Shown here: positions 30,699-39,374 of the stretch, piece after piece | How the letters are laid out: each line of letters begins with the position of its first letter | Position numbering within the stretch: the first letter of the stretch is position 1 | Assembly (NCBI GenBank): GCA_025144025.1 | Contig: JALXWS010000007.1 | Location: 36,939 to 100,938 of the forward strand | Origin: Corynebacterium sp. p3-SID1241 | Lineage (GTDB): Bacteria > Actinomycetota > Actinomycetes > Mycobacteriales > Mycobacteriaceae | DNA length: 64,000 bases | Direction: 5' to 3' | The notes under the pieces: model-generated | Database searches by the model: none | What the model was told of the DNA's origin: nothing | What the model saw: only the letters and a program-made list of their open reading frames with translations | Program-made: the position numbers and the translations under genes

Positions 30699-31337
30699 AT
30701 GGCCATGGATATCACTCTTGCGACCTTTGACCATGCCCCCGAGTCCGCACTGCGCGGCGTGCGCTTTAAGAATGCGTGGGCGCCTTCGGAAAAGTATGCG
30801 GATTCGCGCCGCGGTACGCTCACCGGCCAGTACCCGCAGCGCCGGGCCACTACGCGCATCAGCGAGGTCTTTGCCGGCGTGGGCTATGAGGTGCGCGAGG
30901 ATACGCAGCCTGCCGGCGCGGATGTCTTTCGCTTGCTAGAGCAGCCCAGCGTAGAGGAGCTCGACCAGGTTAAAGACGTTATTGCCGTCTGCTCTTTGCT
31001 GGGCGGAAATGCACCGATGTCGGTGCTGTGGCCGGGCGTGGCAGAAAGCGGGGAGAATAATGAGCTCGTCTCCCCTATTGACTTGGCTCCTACGCTCGCC
31101 GCTATTGCTGGGCTCGATGTACGGCCCAATGCTCGCCTGTCCTTCGATGGATTGAACCTGGTGCCAGTGCTGCGCCATGGTGCCTCGGGGCATGCCGCAC
31201 TGTTCTTTGATAATGGCGTGCGAATGATTGATGCCTCGCTTATCGACGGCACCGCTACCCCACCCCATGAGCGCGCCCGCCTGCAGGATGAGTGGGAGAC
31301 GTGGAATAAATTCATCACGCTCGGCCCGCTGCAGTAG
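30699..31337 (+). CDS. Truncated sulfatase-like protein without the catalytic residue
   Basis: 212 residues resembling shortened alkaline-phosphatase/sulfatase superfamily proteins. The segment SRRGTLTGQYPQRRATTRIS resembles the sulfatase signature (CxPSR..LLTGxxP). However, no Cys or Ser stands at the formylglycine position; the region reads SEKYADSRRGTLTG. SPIDLAPTLAAIAGLDV and DGLNLVPVL are the downstream family motifs. At less than half the normal length, the metal-binding N-terminal Asp pair is missing. It may be a decayed or repurposed protein. It is 19 bases before the aldo/keto reductase gene and likely co-transcribed. Confidence 0.6.
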   Translation: MAMDITLATFDHAPESALRGVRFKNAWAPSEKYADSRRGTLTGQYPQRRATTRISEVFAGVGYEVREDTQPAGADVFRLLEQPSVEELDQVKDVIAVCSLLGGNAPMSVLWPGVAESGENNELVSPIDLAPTLAAIAGLDVRPNARLSFDGLNLVPVLRHGASGHAALFFDNGVRMIDASLIDGTATPPHERARLQDEWETWNKFITLGPLQ

Positions 31338-32189
<852 letters not shown>

Positions 32190-32234
32190 GGCTTAGTGCC
32201 ACGGCCGTGTCGGCCGAACTAGCCGAAGTGCACA

Positions 32235-32275
32235 AATAAACGCCGCGGATCCCTGTAGGGTCCGCGGCGTTTATT
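32235..32275. terminator. Bidirectional terminator between the AKR gene and rpiB
   Basis: AATAAACGCCGCGGA (32235-32249) and TCCGCGGCGTTTATT (32261-32275) form a perfect 15-base stem with A/T-rich ends on both sides. It lies between two convergent genes. Confidence 0.9.
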
Positions 32276-32284
32276 ATGCCGGGC

Positions 32285-32758
32285 TTAGGCCTCTGGAAGC
32301 TCTGGGGCGATGCCGGTGCGCTCGTATTCCGCCAAAATATCGATGCGGCGCTGGTGGCGCTCGGCGCGGGACCATTCCTGCTCTAGGAAGGCATCGACTA
32401 TTTCCAGCGCTTGCTCCTCGGTGTGCATGCGGCCACCAATGCCGATGAGCTGGGCGTTATTGTGTTCACGGGCCAAACGGGCGGTCTCTGCGGACCAAGC
32501 CAGGGCACAACGAGCACTCTTGACCTTATTGGCAGCAATCTGCTCGCCGTTGCCAGAACCGCCGAGCACGATGCCCAGGGAACCTGGATCATTGACGGTG
32601 CGTTGTGCAGCCTCAATGCAATATGCCGGGTAATCATCCTCGGCATCGTAGGTGTGGGCGCCACAATCAATAACCTCGTGGCCCTGCTTGGTCAGGTGTT
32701 CAGCAATCAGGTTCTTGGTTTCGAAACCTGCGTGGTCTGCTCCTAGATATACGCGCAT
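32285..32758 (-). CDS. rpiB: Ribose-5-phosphate isomerase B
   Basis: 157 residues. It interconverts ribose-5-phosphate and ribulose-5-phosphate in the pentose phosphate pathway. The N-terminus MRVYLGADHAGFETKNLIAE contains the catalytic Asp/His region (GADHAG), and LGGSGNGEQIAANKVK is the phosphate-binding loop. In this actinobacterial subgroup, SGNGE with Glu replaces the Cys found in E. coli RpiB. The start at 32758 fits the family, and three upstream codons (MWA) are not conserved. Confidence 0.94.
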   Translation of the reverse strand: MRVYLGADHAGFETKNLIAEHLTKQGHEVIDCGAHTYDAEDDYPAYCIEAAQRTVNDPGSLGIVLGGSGNGEQIAANKVKSARCALAWSAETARLAREHNNAQLIGIGGRMHTEEQALEIVDAFLEQEWSRAERHQRRIDILAEYERTGIAPELPEA

Positions 32759-32874
32759 GGCCCACATCCTACCGGCCCAGCGCGCGTTGAGGAGGCTAAG
32801 TGCCCACCCTGTTTCGCATTACATATTCCTGATAAGCTCGTGAGCACATGGCGACACAATAAGGGAGGAAAGCT

Positions 32875-33279
32875 ATTCCTATAACCAGACCAGTCCTCGT
32901 GTGTTACGGCGGCGGCCTACTTGCCTGCATCATCCTGTTAGTTATCCAGATTTCCGGCGGCGGAGGCTTCCTTTTGCCGCTTATCACCAGCATCCTAGCG
33001 ACGTTGGCCCACGTGGGCTTGGGCGCATGGTGGACTGCGCAGAAGGCGCGCGGTAATCCGCGGGCCAATGGAGGCGCAATAGCGGCCGGCATTATCGCGC
33101 TTCTCGCTGGAGCCTCGTGGGCCTCCTGGGTGCTCGTCGCGTGGGACAACTTTCAGGCCGGCACGGAACTTCCCTCTATCAATATCGCAGGTCTGCCGGC
33201 ATTCATCTTGACCCCACTGACCATCGCACTGTACATGGGGGCCGCAATTCAGCTGCGCCGGCGCGAAAAGAGCGCTTAG
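32875..33279 (+). CDS. Small membrane protein, probable ATT start
   Basis: About 134 residues with four membrane helices: VCYGGGLLACIILLVIQ, FLLPLITSILATLAHVGLGA, AIAAGIIALLAGASWASWVL and IAGLPAFILTPLTIALYMGA. It has a short charged end (RRREKSA). The function is unknown. The first ordinary start is a GTG at 32899, but it has no ribosome site. A perfect GGGAGG (32863-32868) stands 6 bases before ATT at 32875, in frame, giving (M)PITRPVLV ahead of the GTG. ATT initiation is rare and marks low or regulated expression. It is convergent with the DsbA-like gene and overlaps it by 4 bases. Confidence 0.7.
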   Translation: MPITRPVLVCYGGGLLACIILLVIQISGGGGFLLPLITSILATLAHVGLGAWWTAQKARGNPRANGGAIAAGIIALLAGASWASWVLVAWDNFQAGTELPSINIAGLPAFILTPLTIALYMGAAIQLRRREKSA

Positions 33280-33899
33280 CCCTCTTCCACCTGCGGCATC
33301 TCGGTGCGGGAGCGCTTGAGCTCGAAGAAGTATGGGTAGCGGGCTAGGCGGAGGGAGGCGTCAAAAAGCTCGCCTGCTTCTTCCCCGGTAGGAATGCGGG
33401 TAATGACTGGGCCGAAAAAAGCGGTCTCGCCCAGCTTGATAACTGGGGTTCCTACCTCGTCGCCCACGGAAGAGATACCGTTGTGGTGGTATTCGCGCAG
33501 CTTTTCGTCATAGTCTTCAGTATTGGCTACCTCAGCAAACTCGGCAGATAGATCCACCTCGGCTAAGGCCTGCGCGATGATGTCGTCGTAACCGCCAAAG
33601 CCGGTGCGCCCGCCATTGCCCTTGGCGTGGACCAAGGTGCCCATCGCAGTGTAGAGCTCGTCTACCTTCTCTGGACGCTCGGCCTTGACCTTGGCAAACA
33701 CGCGGGCTGGGCCCCAGTTGGCCTTCATCATGTCCATGTAGGTGGGGTCAAGATCGCGGACGTCATTGAGCACGGACAAAGACATCGGCTCGAACTCGAC
33801 CTCAATATCGCGGACCTTTTCTACCTCTTTAATCCAGCGAGAGGTAGCCCAAGCGAAGGGGCAGGAGACATCGAACCAGAACTTTACTGCATCAGCCAT
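33276..33899 (-). CDS. DsbA/mycothiol-dependent nitroreductase-like thioredoxin-fold protein
   Basis: 207 residues. The thioredoxin-fold start is VKFWFDVSCPFAWATSRWIK with one active-site-type cysteine (C13). The usual second Cys of CPxC is Ala (CPFA), so a monothiol mechanism or loss of redox function is likely. A helical insertion follows (about 60-140). The cis-Pro segment GTPVIKLGETAFFGPVITRIP lies near the C-terminus. It belongs with the actinobacterial DSBA-like group that includes mycothiol-dependent enzymes. The start at 33899 (MADAVKFW) follows AAGGAG. Confidence 0.85.
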   Translation of the reverse strand: MADAVKFWFDVSCPFAWATSRWIKEVEKVRDIEVEFEPMSLSVLNDVRDLDPTYMDMMKANWGPARVFAKVKAERPEKVDELYTAMGTLVHAKGNGGRTGFGGYDDIIAQALAEVDLSAEFAEVANTEDYDEKLREYHHNGISSVGDEVGTPVIKLGETAFFGPVITRIPTGEEAGELFDASLRLARYPYFFELKRSRTEMPQVEEG

Positions 33900-33996
33900 C
33901 AATACTCCTTGGATTGAAAAAGTTTGCCCCACCAGCCTAGGCACGGGACTACTGTGGATGCAGAACTATTTTCGGCTTAGAAGGAGAATATAGGCC

Positions 33997-36513
33997 ATGA
34001 CCTCTATAAACCTGACTCGCGAGGAAGCAGATCAGCGCTCCCGAATGATCGAGGTGCACCACTATGATGTCACTTTAGACCTCAAGTATTCAGATACCCA
34101 CTTCCTGTCCACCACGAAGGTGAGCTTTACCTCGCGAGAGATCGGCTCCACCTTCATAGATCTGCGCGCCGAAGAAGTGCACGAGGTGCGCCTCAACGGA
34201 AACCCGCTGCCCACGAATTCTTATAACCCCACCTACGGCATTCCGCTCTCCGGCCTCCAAGTGGCCGACTACACGCTAGAAGTCACCACGAAGATCCCGT
34301 ATTCCCGCACCGGCGAAGGCCTGCACCGCTTTGTCGACCCCGCCGATGACAAGGTCTACCTTTATACCCAGTTTGAAACCGCCGACGCCAAGCGCGTATT
34401 CGCCTGCTTTGATCAGCCCGATATGAAGGCCACCTACGCGCTGCACTTCAAGGCGCCCGAAGAGTGGACCATCATCAGCAATGGCCCGATGAGCTGGGAA
34501 GGCGACGTAGCCAGCACGGCTATTGACTATCCACTATCTACCTACCTGGTGGCCCTGTGCGCCGGCCCATACCACGAGGTCACCGATACCTGGCGCGGTG
34601 AGCTGACCGCGCACCCAGAGGGCAAGCCGGCCCAGCAGCTCGAGGTGCCACTTGGCATTTACTGCCGCTCTTCGCTCGCCCACGCGCTGGATGCCGAGCG
34701 CCTATTTACTGAGACTAAGCAGGGCTTTGATTTCTACCACCGCAATTTTGGTTTCCCCTACCCCTTTGGCAAATACGACCAGATTTTCGTGCCGGAGTTC
34801 AATGCCGGCGCGATGGAAAATGCCGGGTGCGTCACCATCCGCGATGAGTATGTCTTTACCTCACAGGCCACGCACTATAAGTACGAGCGCCGCGCAGACA
34901 CCATCCTGCACGAACTGGCGCATATGTGGTTCGGTGACCTCGTCACGATGCAGTGGTGGGATGATTTGTGGCTCAACGAGTCCTTCGCCACTTGGTCCGC
35001 CGCCATCTCCCAGGCGGAAGAAACCGAATACGATACTGCGTGGGTTACCTTTGCCAATGTGGAGAAGTCCTGGGCGTATCAGCAGGATCAGCTGCCAACC
35101 ACCCACCCGATTTCCACCGATGCCAGCGATATCGAGACCGTGGAGCAGAACTTCGACGGCATCACCTATGCCAAGGGGGCTTCCGTGCTCAAACAGCTGC
35201 AGGCCTATGTCGGCCGCGAAAACTTCCTCGCCGGAGTGCGCCGCCACTTTGCCGCCCATGCGTGGGGCAATGCCACCTTTGATGATCTGCTGGGCCACCT
35301 CGAAGAAGCCTCCGGCCGCGACCTTTCCTTCTGGGCGCAGCAGTGGCTGAAGACCTCCGGCATCAATACGCTCAGCGTAGCGCTCAACGCGGATGAATCC
35401 GGCAACATCACTCATGCCTACCTCACCCAAAGCGGCGATACTTTGCGCACCCACCGCGTAGCGGTGGGCCTTTACAACCTGCAGGAAGGCCAGGTGGTGC
35501 GCACCGAACGCATCGAGATGGATATCGATGGCACCTCCGCCGAGATTCCTGAGCTCATTGGCCGCCCATTAGCCGATATCGATTTCTTGCTGCCCAATGA
35601 CGATGACCTGACTTACTGCCTTATCGAGCTGGATCCGGGTTCCCTGCAGTTCCTGCTGGATAACATCGATAAGTTTGCAGATCCCATGGCCCGCACCCTG
35701 TGCTGGTCCACCGCGTGGGAAATGACCCGCGCCGGAAATATGCGCGCCCGCGATTTCATCCAGCTGGTAGCCCGCGGCATGCAAGCCGAAACCGAGCTTG
35801 CAGTCCTCGAGCGCATTGTCCTGCAGGCCTCTAGCGCACTGAAGAACTACGCCGATCCACAGTGGACCGCCCAAAGCACCCTACTTGCCGACGCCCTCCT
35901 CGACGGCGCCCGCAGCACCGATGCCCAACGCTCCATCATCTGCACCCAGGCGCTGGCGAAGATTCGTCTGCACGATAGCGCGCGCGACTACCTGCGCGGC
36001 GTACTGGAATCTTCTGAGGATGCGGGGCTGCGCTGGTCCGCACTGGCAGCACTCGCCGCCGATGGCGCGGTAGACGACGTCCCAGCCGCCGCGAATGCGC
36101 AACTTGAGCGCGATAATTCCGCTACCGGCTATTACTCTTCCCTGCGCGCCCGTGCCGCGGTAGCAACCGCGGAGAACAAGCGCACAGTATGGGAGGACAT
36201 CGTGGCGGGTAACCTCACCAACCGCGAGCTGACCTCCAAACTAGAAGGTTTGCTCTATCCGCATGCCGATAAGTTCCTTCCCACCGCTGAGTTCTTCGAT
36301 ATTGCGGAAAAGGTGTGGGCTTCCCAATCGTCTGAGGTGGCGCTGACCACCGTGACGGGCCTCTTCCCTTCTTGGGATATCACCCAGAAAGGCCTGGACC
36401 GTGCTGATTCCTTCTTGGATAAGGACCTGCCCGGAGGGCTGCGCCGCACGGTAACCGAGCAGCGCGACCGGGTGGCCCGCGCGCTGCGCAACCGCCAAGT
36501 AGACGCTGGTTAA
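33997..36513 (+). CDS. pepN: Aminopeptidase N (M1 family)
   Basis: 838-residue zinc metallopeptidase removing N-terminal residues from peptides. The substrate-binding GAMEN motif is in PEFNAGAMENAGCV, and the zinc site HExxH-18-E in TILHELAHMWFGDLVTMQWW with NESFATW after it. The large C-terminal ERAP1-like helical domain (about 520-838) is present. The length is typical of actinobacterial PepN. GAAGGAG precedes the ATG. It overlaps the convergent GntR gene by 4 bases at the stops, so no terminator can lie between. Confidence 0.96.
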   Translation: MTSINLTREEADQRSRMIEVHHYDVTLDLKYSDTHFLSTTKVSFTSREIGSTFIDLRAEEVHEVRLNGNPLPTNSYNPTYGIPLSGLQVADYTLEVTTKIPYSRTGEGLHRFVDPADDKVYLYTQFETADAKRVFACFDQPDMKATYALHFKAPEEWTIISNGPMSWEGDVASTAIDYPLSTYLVALCAGPYHEVTDTWRGELTAHPEGKPAQQLEVPLGIYCRSSLAHALDAERLFTETKQGFDFYHRNFGFPYPFGKYDQIFVPEFNAGAMENAGCVTIRDEYVFTSQATHYKYERRADTILHELAHMWFGDLVTMQWWDDLWLNESFATWSAAISQAEETEYDTAWVTFANVEKSWAYQQDQLPTTHPISTDASDIETVEQNFDGITYAKGASVLKQLQAYVGRENFLAGVRRHFAAHAWGNATFDDLLGHLEEASGRDLSFWAQQWLKTSGINTLSVALNADESGNITHAYLTQSGDTLRTHRVAVGLYNLQEGQVVRTERIEMDIDGTSAEIPELIGRPLADIDFLLPNDDDLTYCLIELDPGSLQFLLDNIDKFADPMARTLCWSTAWEMTRAGNMRARDFIQLVARGMQAETELAVLERIVLQASSALKNYADPQWTAQSTLLADALLDGARSTDAQRSIICTQALAKIRLHDSARDYLRGVLESSEDAGLRWSALAALAADGAVDDVPAAANAQLERDNSATGYYSSLRARAAVATAENKRTVWEDIVAGNLTNRELTSKLEGLLYPHADKFLPTAEFFDIAEKVWASQSSEVALTTVTGLFPSWDITQKGLDRADSFLDKDLPGGLRRTVTEQRDRVARALRNRQVDAG

Positions 36514-37283
36514 GTATTTTCTCCCGCGCCGCGGCTCGTGCTCGGCTCCGGCGCGGGTTCATCCCCCATTATCACTTCTACGTTGACGATATCCGAGCGC
36601 AATGACGCCTCTATATAGGCAATGGCCCTCCCTGTCTCATCTTTTAGCAGCCGCACGAACCGAAGCAGTGGGTGCGAACGGCTCACCTGCAGTAGTTTCT
36701 GTTCCTCCATGCGAGCGGTGGCGGCGCTAGGATTTTCGCGTGTGAAAGCGGGCTTCAAGTTATAGCCAGCCAGTACTTCCATAATGGATTCGTGCAGGTC
36801 ACGCTGGTCGAGATCGGGAACCATAGCGGCTGGAATGGTATAGCGCGAAAGAGCCACGGGTGCGTCATCAACAAAATATAATCGCTTGATTTCCCATGTC
36901 AAGGTGGAATCGTCTACCGCCAGCACCGCGGCCGCACCTTTGGCCACAGGCTCCTTGTTTACCGATACCACTTGAACGATGGTGTCGTGTCCTTGTTCGC
37001 GCAGCTGGGCGATGATCCCCTCTTTGCTGGTTAGGCTCAGCGTAGGGGCAACCGTGCGAACGTAGGTGCCGCCGCTGCGCCCGCGGCGGCGATCAATGAG
37101 GCCTTCTACTTCCAAGATGTCTAAGGCATGGCGCACGGTCATGCGCGCGACATGAAATTCTTGGACCAATTCGCGTTCAGTAGGCAAACGCTGACCGGGC
37201 GCTAGTTCATGGCGGGCAATCTTTTCGCGCAGGGAATCGGAGATAAGGAGATAGGCGGGCCGTTTAGGGCTTTGGGAAGTCAC
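36510..37283 (-). CDS. GntR family (HutC-type) transcriptional regulator
   Basis: 257 residues. The N-terminal winged helix (about 10-75) reads YLLISDSLREKIARHELAPG, then TERELVQEFHVARMTVRHAL and GLIDRRRGRSGGTYV. The C-terminal UTRA effector domain (about 95-245) contains ARMEEQKLLQVSRSHPLLRF and GRAIAYIEASLRSD. Such regulators sense sugar phosphates, histidine-type or other small ligands. It lies between pepN (convergent) and an SDR gene on the same strand. The effector is not evident. Confidence 0.9.
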   Translation of the reverse strand: MTSQSPKRPAYLLISDSLREKIARHELAPGQRLPTERELVQEFHVARMTVRHALDILEVEGLIDRRRGRSGGTYVRTVAPTLSLTSKEGIIAQLREQGHDTIVQVVSVNKEPVAKGAAAVLAVDDSTLTWEIKRLYFVDDAPVALSRYTIPAAMVPDLDQRDLHESIMEVLAGYNLKPAFTRENPSAATARMEEQKLLQVSRSHPLLRFVRLLKDETGRAIAYIEASLRSDIVNVEVIMGDEPAPEPSTSRGAGENT

Positions 37284-37357
37284 AGCCCTCGAGTGTAGTG
37301 GACAAACTGAGCCTCAACCCCATTAATGTGTGATGTGCGTTACTTAAACTGGCACTG

Positions 37358-38074
37358 CTATTTGCGCAGATTAAGTTCAATTCGCGGCCTGACCTGGATT
37401 TCCGTCAGCTGCGTAGTGGGCCCTGCGTCCACCACGGTACGAATGGCACGGGCCACCTCGGCTGGTGCAATAACTTGTGAGGGATCGTAGTCCTGCAGCC
37501 CCTGCAGCATCGGAGTATCGGTAGGCCCTGGCGCTACGGAAGAGACGCGAATGCCCGGCTCAGAGATACGTAATCCGTCTGCCAATGCATAGAGCGCGTG
37601 CTTCGTGGCCGCATAAACTACGTTATCGCCATAGCTATGACGGCCGGCACCAGAATTGATAAATACTACGGTGCCTTCGGCCTTGCGCAGCTGTGGAAGC
37701 AGGGCGCGGGTCACCTCAGCAGGAGTGTGCACATTGAGATCCATGTGCGCGCGCCAGTTTTCTGGGGTGGCTTCTTCCACGGAATACTTGGTGGCCCGCG
37801 CAGCTGCGTGCACTAGTACGTCCACCCGATCCAATTCCGGCAGCGCCATGCCTTCATCAAGTCCGGCTACCAAGTCAATGGCTACCGACGTAATGGAGGG
37901 CGATTCGGGCAGATCCGCCGCGCTTCGGCCCAAAGCGTAGACGTGGTGATCGCGTGCCAAATCGGCAATAATTTCCCGGCCCATGCCGCCGGTGGCGCCG
38001 GTGACAACGGCGACCTTCTGCGGAGCTTCGGTATCCGGGCTAGCTTGTGCGGTAACATTCGAAGAATCAGTCAT
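37358..38074 (-). CDS. Short-chain dehydrogenase
   Basis: 238 residues. The cofactor motif is VVTGATGGMGREII, the catalytic Ser in VFINSGAGRHSYGDN, and the YxxxK pair in VYAATKHALYALADGL. SSVAPGPTDTPMLQGL follows the active site. The first 18 residues (TDSSNVTAQASPDTEAPQ) are a hydrophilic extension. This SDR has no Ile-Asp-Gly end, so it is of the atypical short kind. It stands between the GntR gene and the peroxidase-like gene and may be separately transcribed (75-base gap). Substrate unknown. Confidence 0.88.
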   Translation of the reverse strand: MTDSSNVTAQASPDTEAPQKVAVVTGATGGMGREIIADLARDHHVYALGRSAADLPESPSITSVAIDLVAGLDEGMALPELDRVDVLVHAAARATKYSVEEATPENWRAHMDLNVHTPAEVTRALLPQLRKAEGTVVFINSGAGRHSYGDNVVYAATKHALYALADGLRISEPGIRVSSVAPGPTDTPMLQGLQDYDPSQVIAPAEVARAIRTVVDAGPTTQLTEIQVRPRIELNLRK

Positions 38075-38129
38075 GCCACCCCATCATAGGGAACCTTCCT
38101 CCTCGTTACCGCTGCCCGGCTATCAACGG

Positions 38130-39344
38130 CTAACGGAACCGCTTGGGCACATCCGGCTGGCCCAGAGTAAGCATCAAGCGATTGGCCCAGTTGAAGAAGG
38201 ACGAGGCGTAAATGAGGTCCAGGATGGACTGGTCATCGAATCCGGCCGTGCGCAAATCCGCGCATAGTTGTGCGTCGAAGGCAAAGGGGGTTTCGGTCAG
38301 CGCTACGGCCGCGCGGCGGATAAGGTCCCACTTTTCGGATCCGAGGTCCGCTTCGATGCCTTCGTCCAAGAGGCGGTCTACGATCTCACGATCGCCGCCT
38401 TCCTGGACGCACCGTGCCTGGTGTACAGAAGCACAGTACTCGCAACCGTTGTAGCGCGAAGCCACGGTGGCGGCGAGTTCGCGGTCAGCGCGGGAAAGAC
38501 CGCCTTCGGTGTTATAGAAAATGTCCAGGTCAGTCAACGTACGCGCCTTCAAGGCCGCAGGATCGCGGGCGAGTAGGCGGAAGTACTCGGAGTCGATGCG
38601 TTCTGGTTTGATGAGGGCATCGGTATGCGCGGCGGTGAAGTCTTTACTCGCCAGTGCCTCCACCCAGGGCTTCCACCCCAGGGAGTGGTTGACAAAGTGG
38701 TCTGGCAACACGGTATCGGGCTGCAGAGTATTCGCGGTAGCCTCCCAGCCTGGGTCGGCTACACCAGCGGCGCGCTCGGCTGCGGGGCGGGCCGCAGAGT
38801 CCTCGCCAGACAGTACGCGCAGGCCGTGGACCACGCGAAGCTGGAAGGCCAGAAAGGCCACCAGCTGAGACAGGCTGACGATATCCGTAGCGGACCATCC
38901 GGCGGAATCCAGGTGCCCAATCGCCTCCGGCGAGGCATCCTTCGGGTGGAAGGCCAAAAGGTGGGCCCAATCGAGGGCGGCGGCCAAGCGCTCACCCAAT
39001 ACGCTCTCTGCAGCGGTATCGCCAAAGATAAGGAAGTTGCCCTGGTAATACGGGCCGGTGGACACGCCGCGCTGGCTAGCGGTACGCACGGCAGCGACGA
39101 GGTCCGCATCGGCTTCATCGCTGAGTAGATCGAAATAGAAGTCCGCAGCCTCGCCGGTCTGATAAATCGCGGCGGTAAAGGCCGCTACGGCATAGCGCTC
39201 CGTATAGGAGAACTCGCCTGGTTCTGCAGGCTCGAGCAAAGCGCTAAAACTCAGCTGCGCATTTTCCTGCGCATCGTGGCGAGCACGGCGCAGCTGTTGC
39301 ACCTCGGCGCTGGCGTGGGAGAGCTCATTAATAATATCGGTCAT
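38130..39344 (-). CDS. Fused CMD-domain / alkylhydroperoxidase-like protein
   Basis: 404 residues with two related halves. The N-terminal half (about 1-180) resembles the CMD protein family (FSYTERYAVAAFTAAIYQTG, ATDIVSLSQLVAFLAFQLRV). The C-terminal half (about 215-404) is an AhpD-like domain with CEYCASVHQ, the CxxC-x3-H catalytic motif. Elsewhere these are two neighbouring genes beside an oligopeptide-type ABC transporter; here they form one chain. It is the last gene of the ABC operon (30-base gap). The role is probably redox processing of the imported compound, judged from context only. Confidence 0.8.
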   Translation of the reverse strand: MTDIINELSHASAEVQQLRRARHDAQENAQLSFSALLEPAEPGEFSYTERYAVAAFTAAIYQTGEAADFYFDLLSDEADADLVAAVRTASQRGVSTGPYYQGNFLIFGDTAAESVLGERLAAALDWAHLLAFHPKDASPEAIGHLDSAGWSATDIVSLSQLVAFLAFQLRVVHGLRVLSGEDSAARPAAERAAGVADPGWEATANTLQPDTVLPDHFVNHSLGWKPWVEALASKDFTAAHTDALIKPERIDSEYFRLLARDPAALKARTLTDLDIFYNTEGGLSRADRELAATVASRYNGCEYCASVHQARCVQEGGDREIVDRLLDEGIEADLGSEKWDLIRRAAVALTETPFAFDAQLCADLRTAGFDDQSILDLIYASSFFNWANRLMLTLGQPDVPKRFR

Positions 39345-39374
39345 ATTCTCAATCCAACCTTTCTGGGGCGGGGT

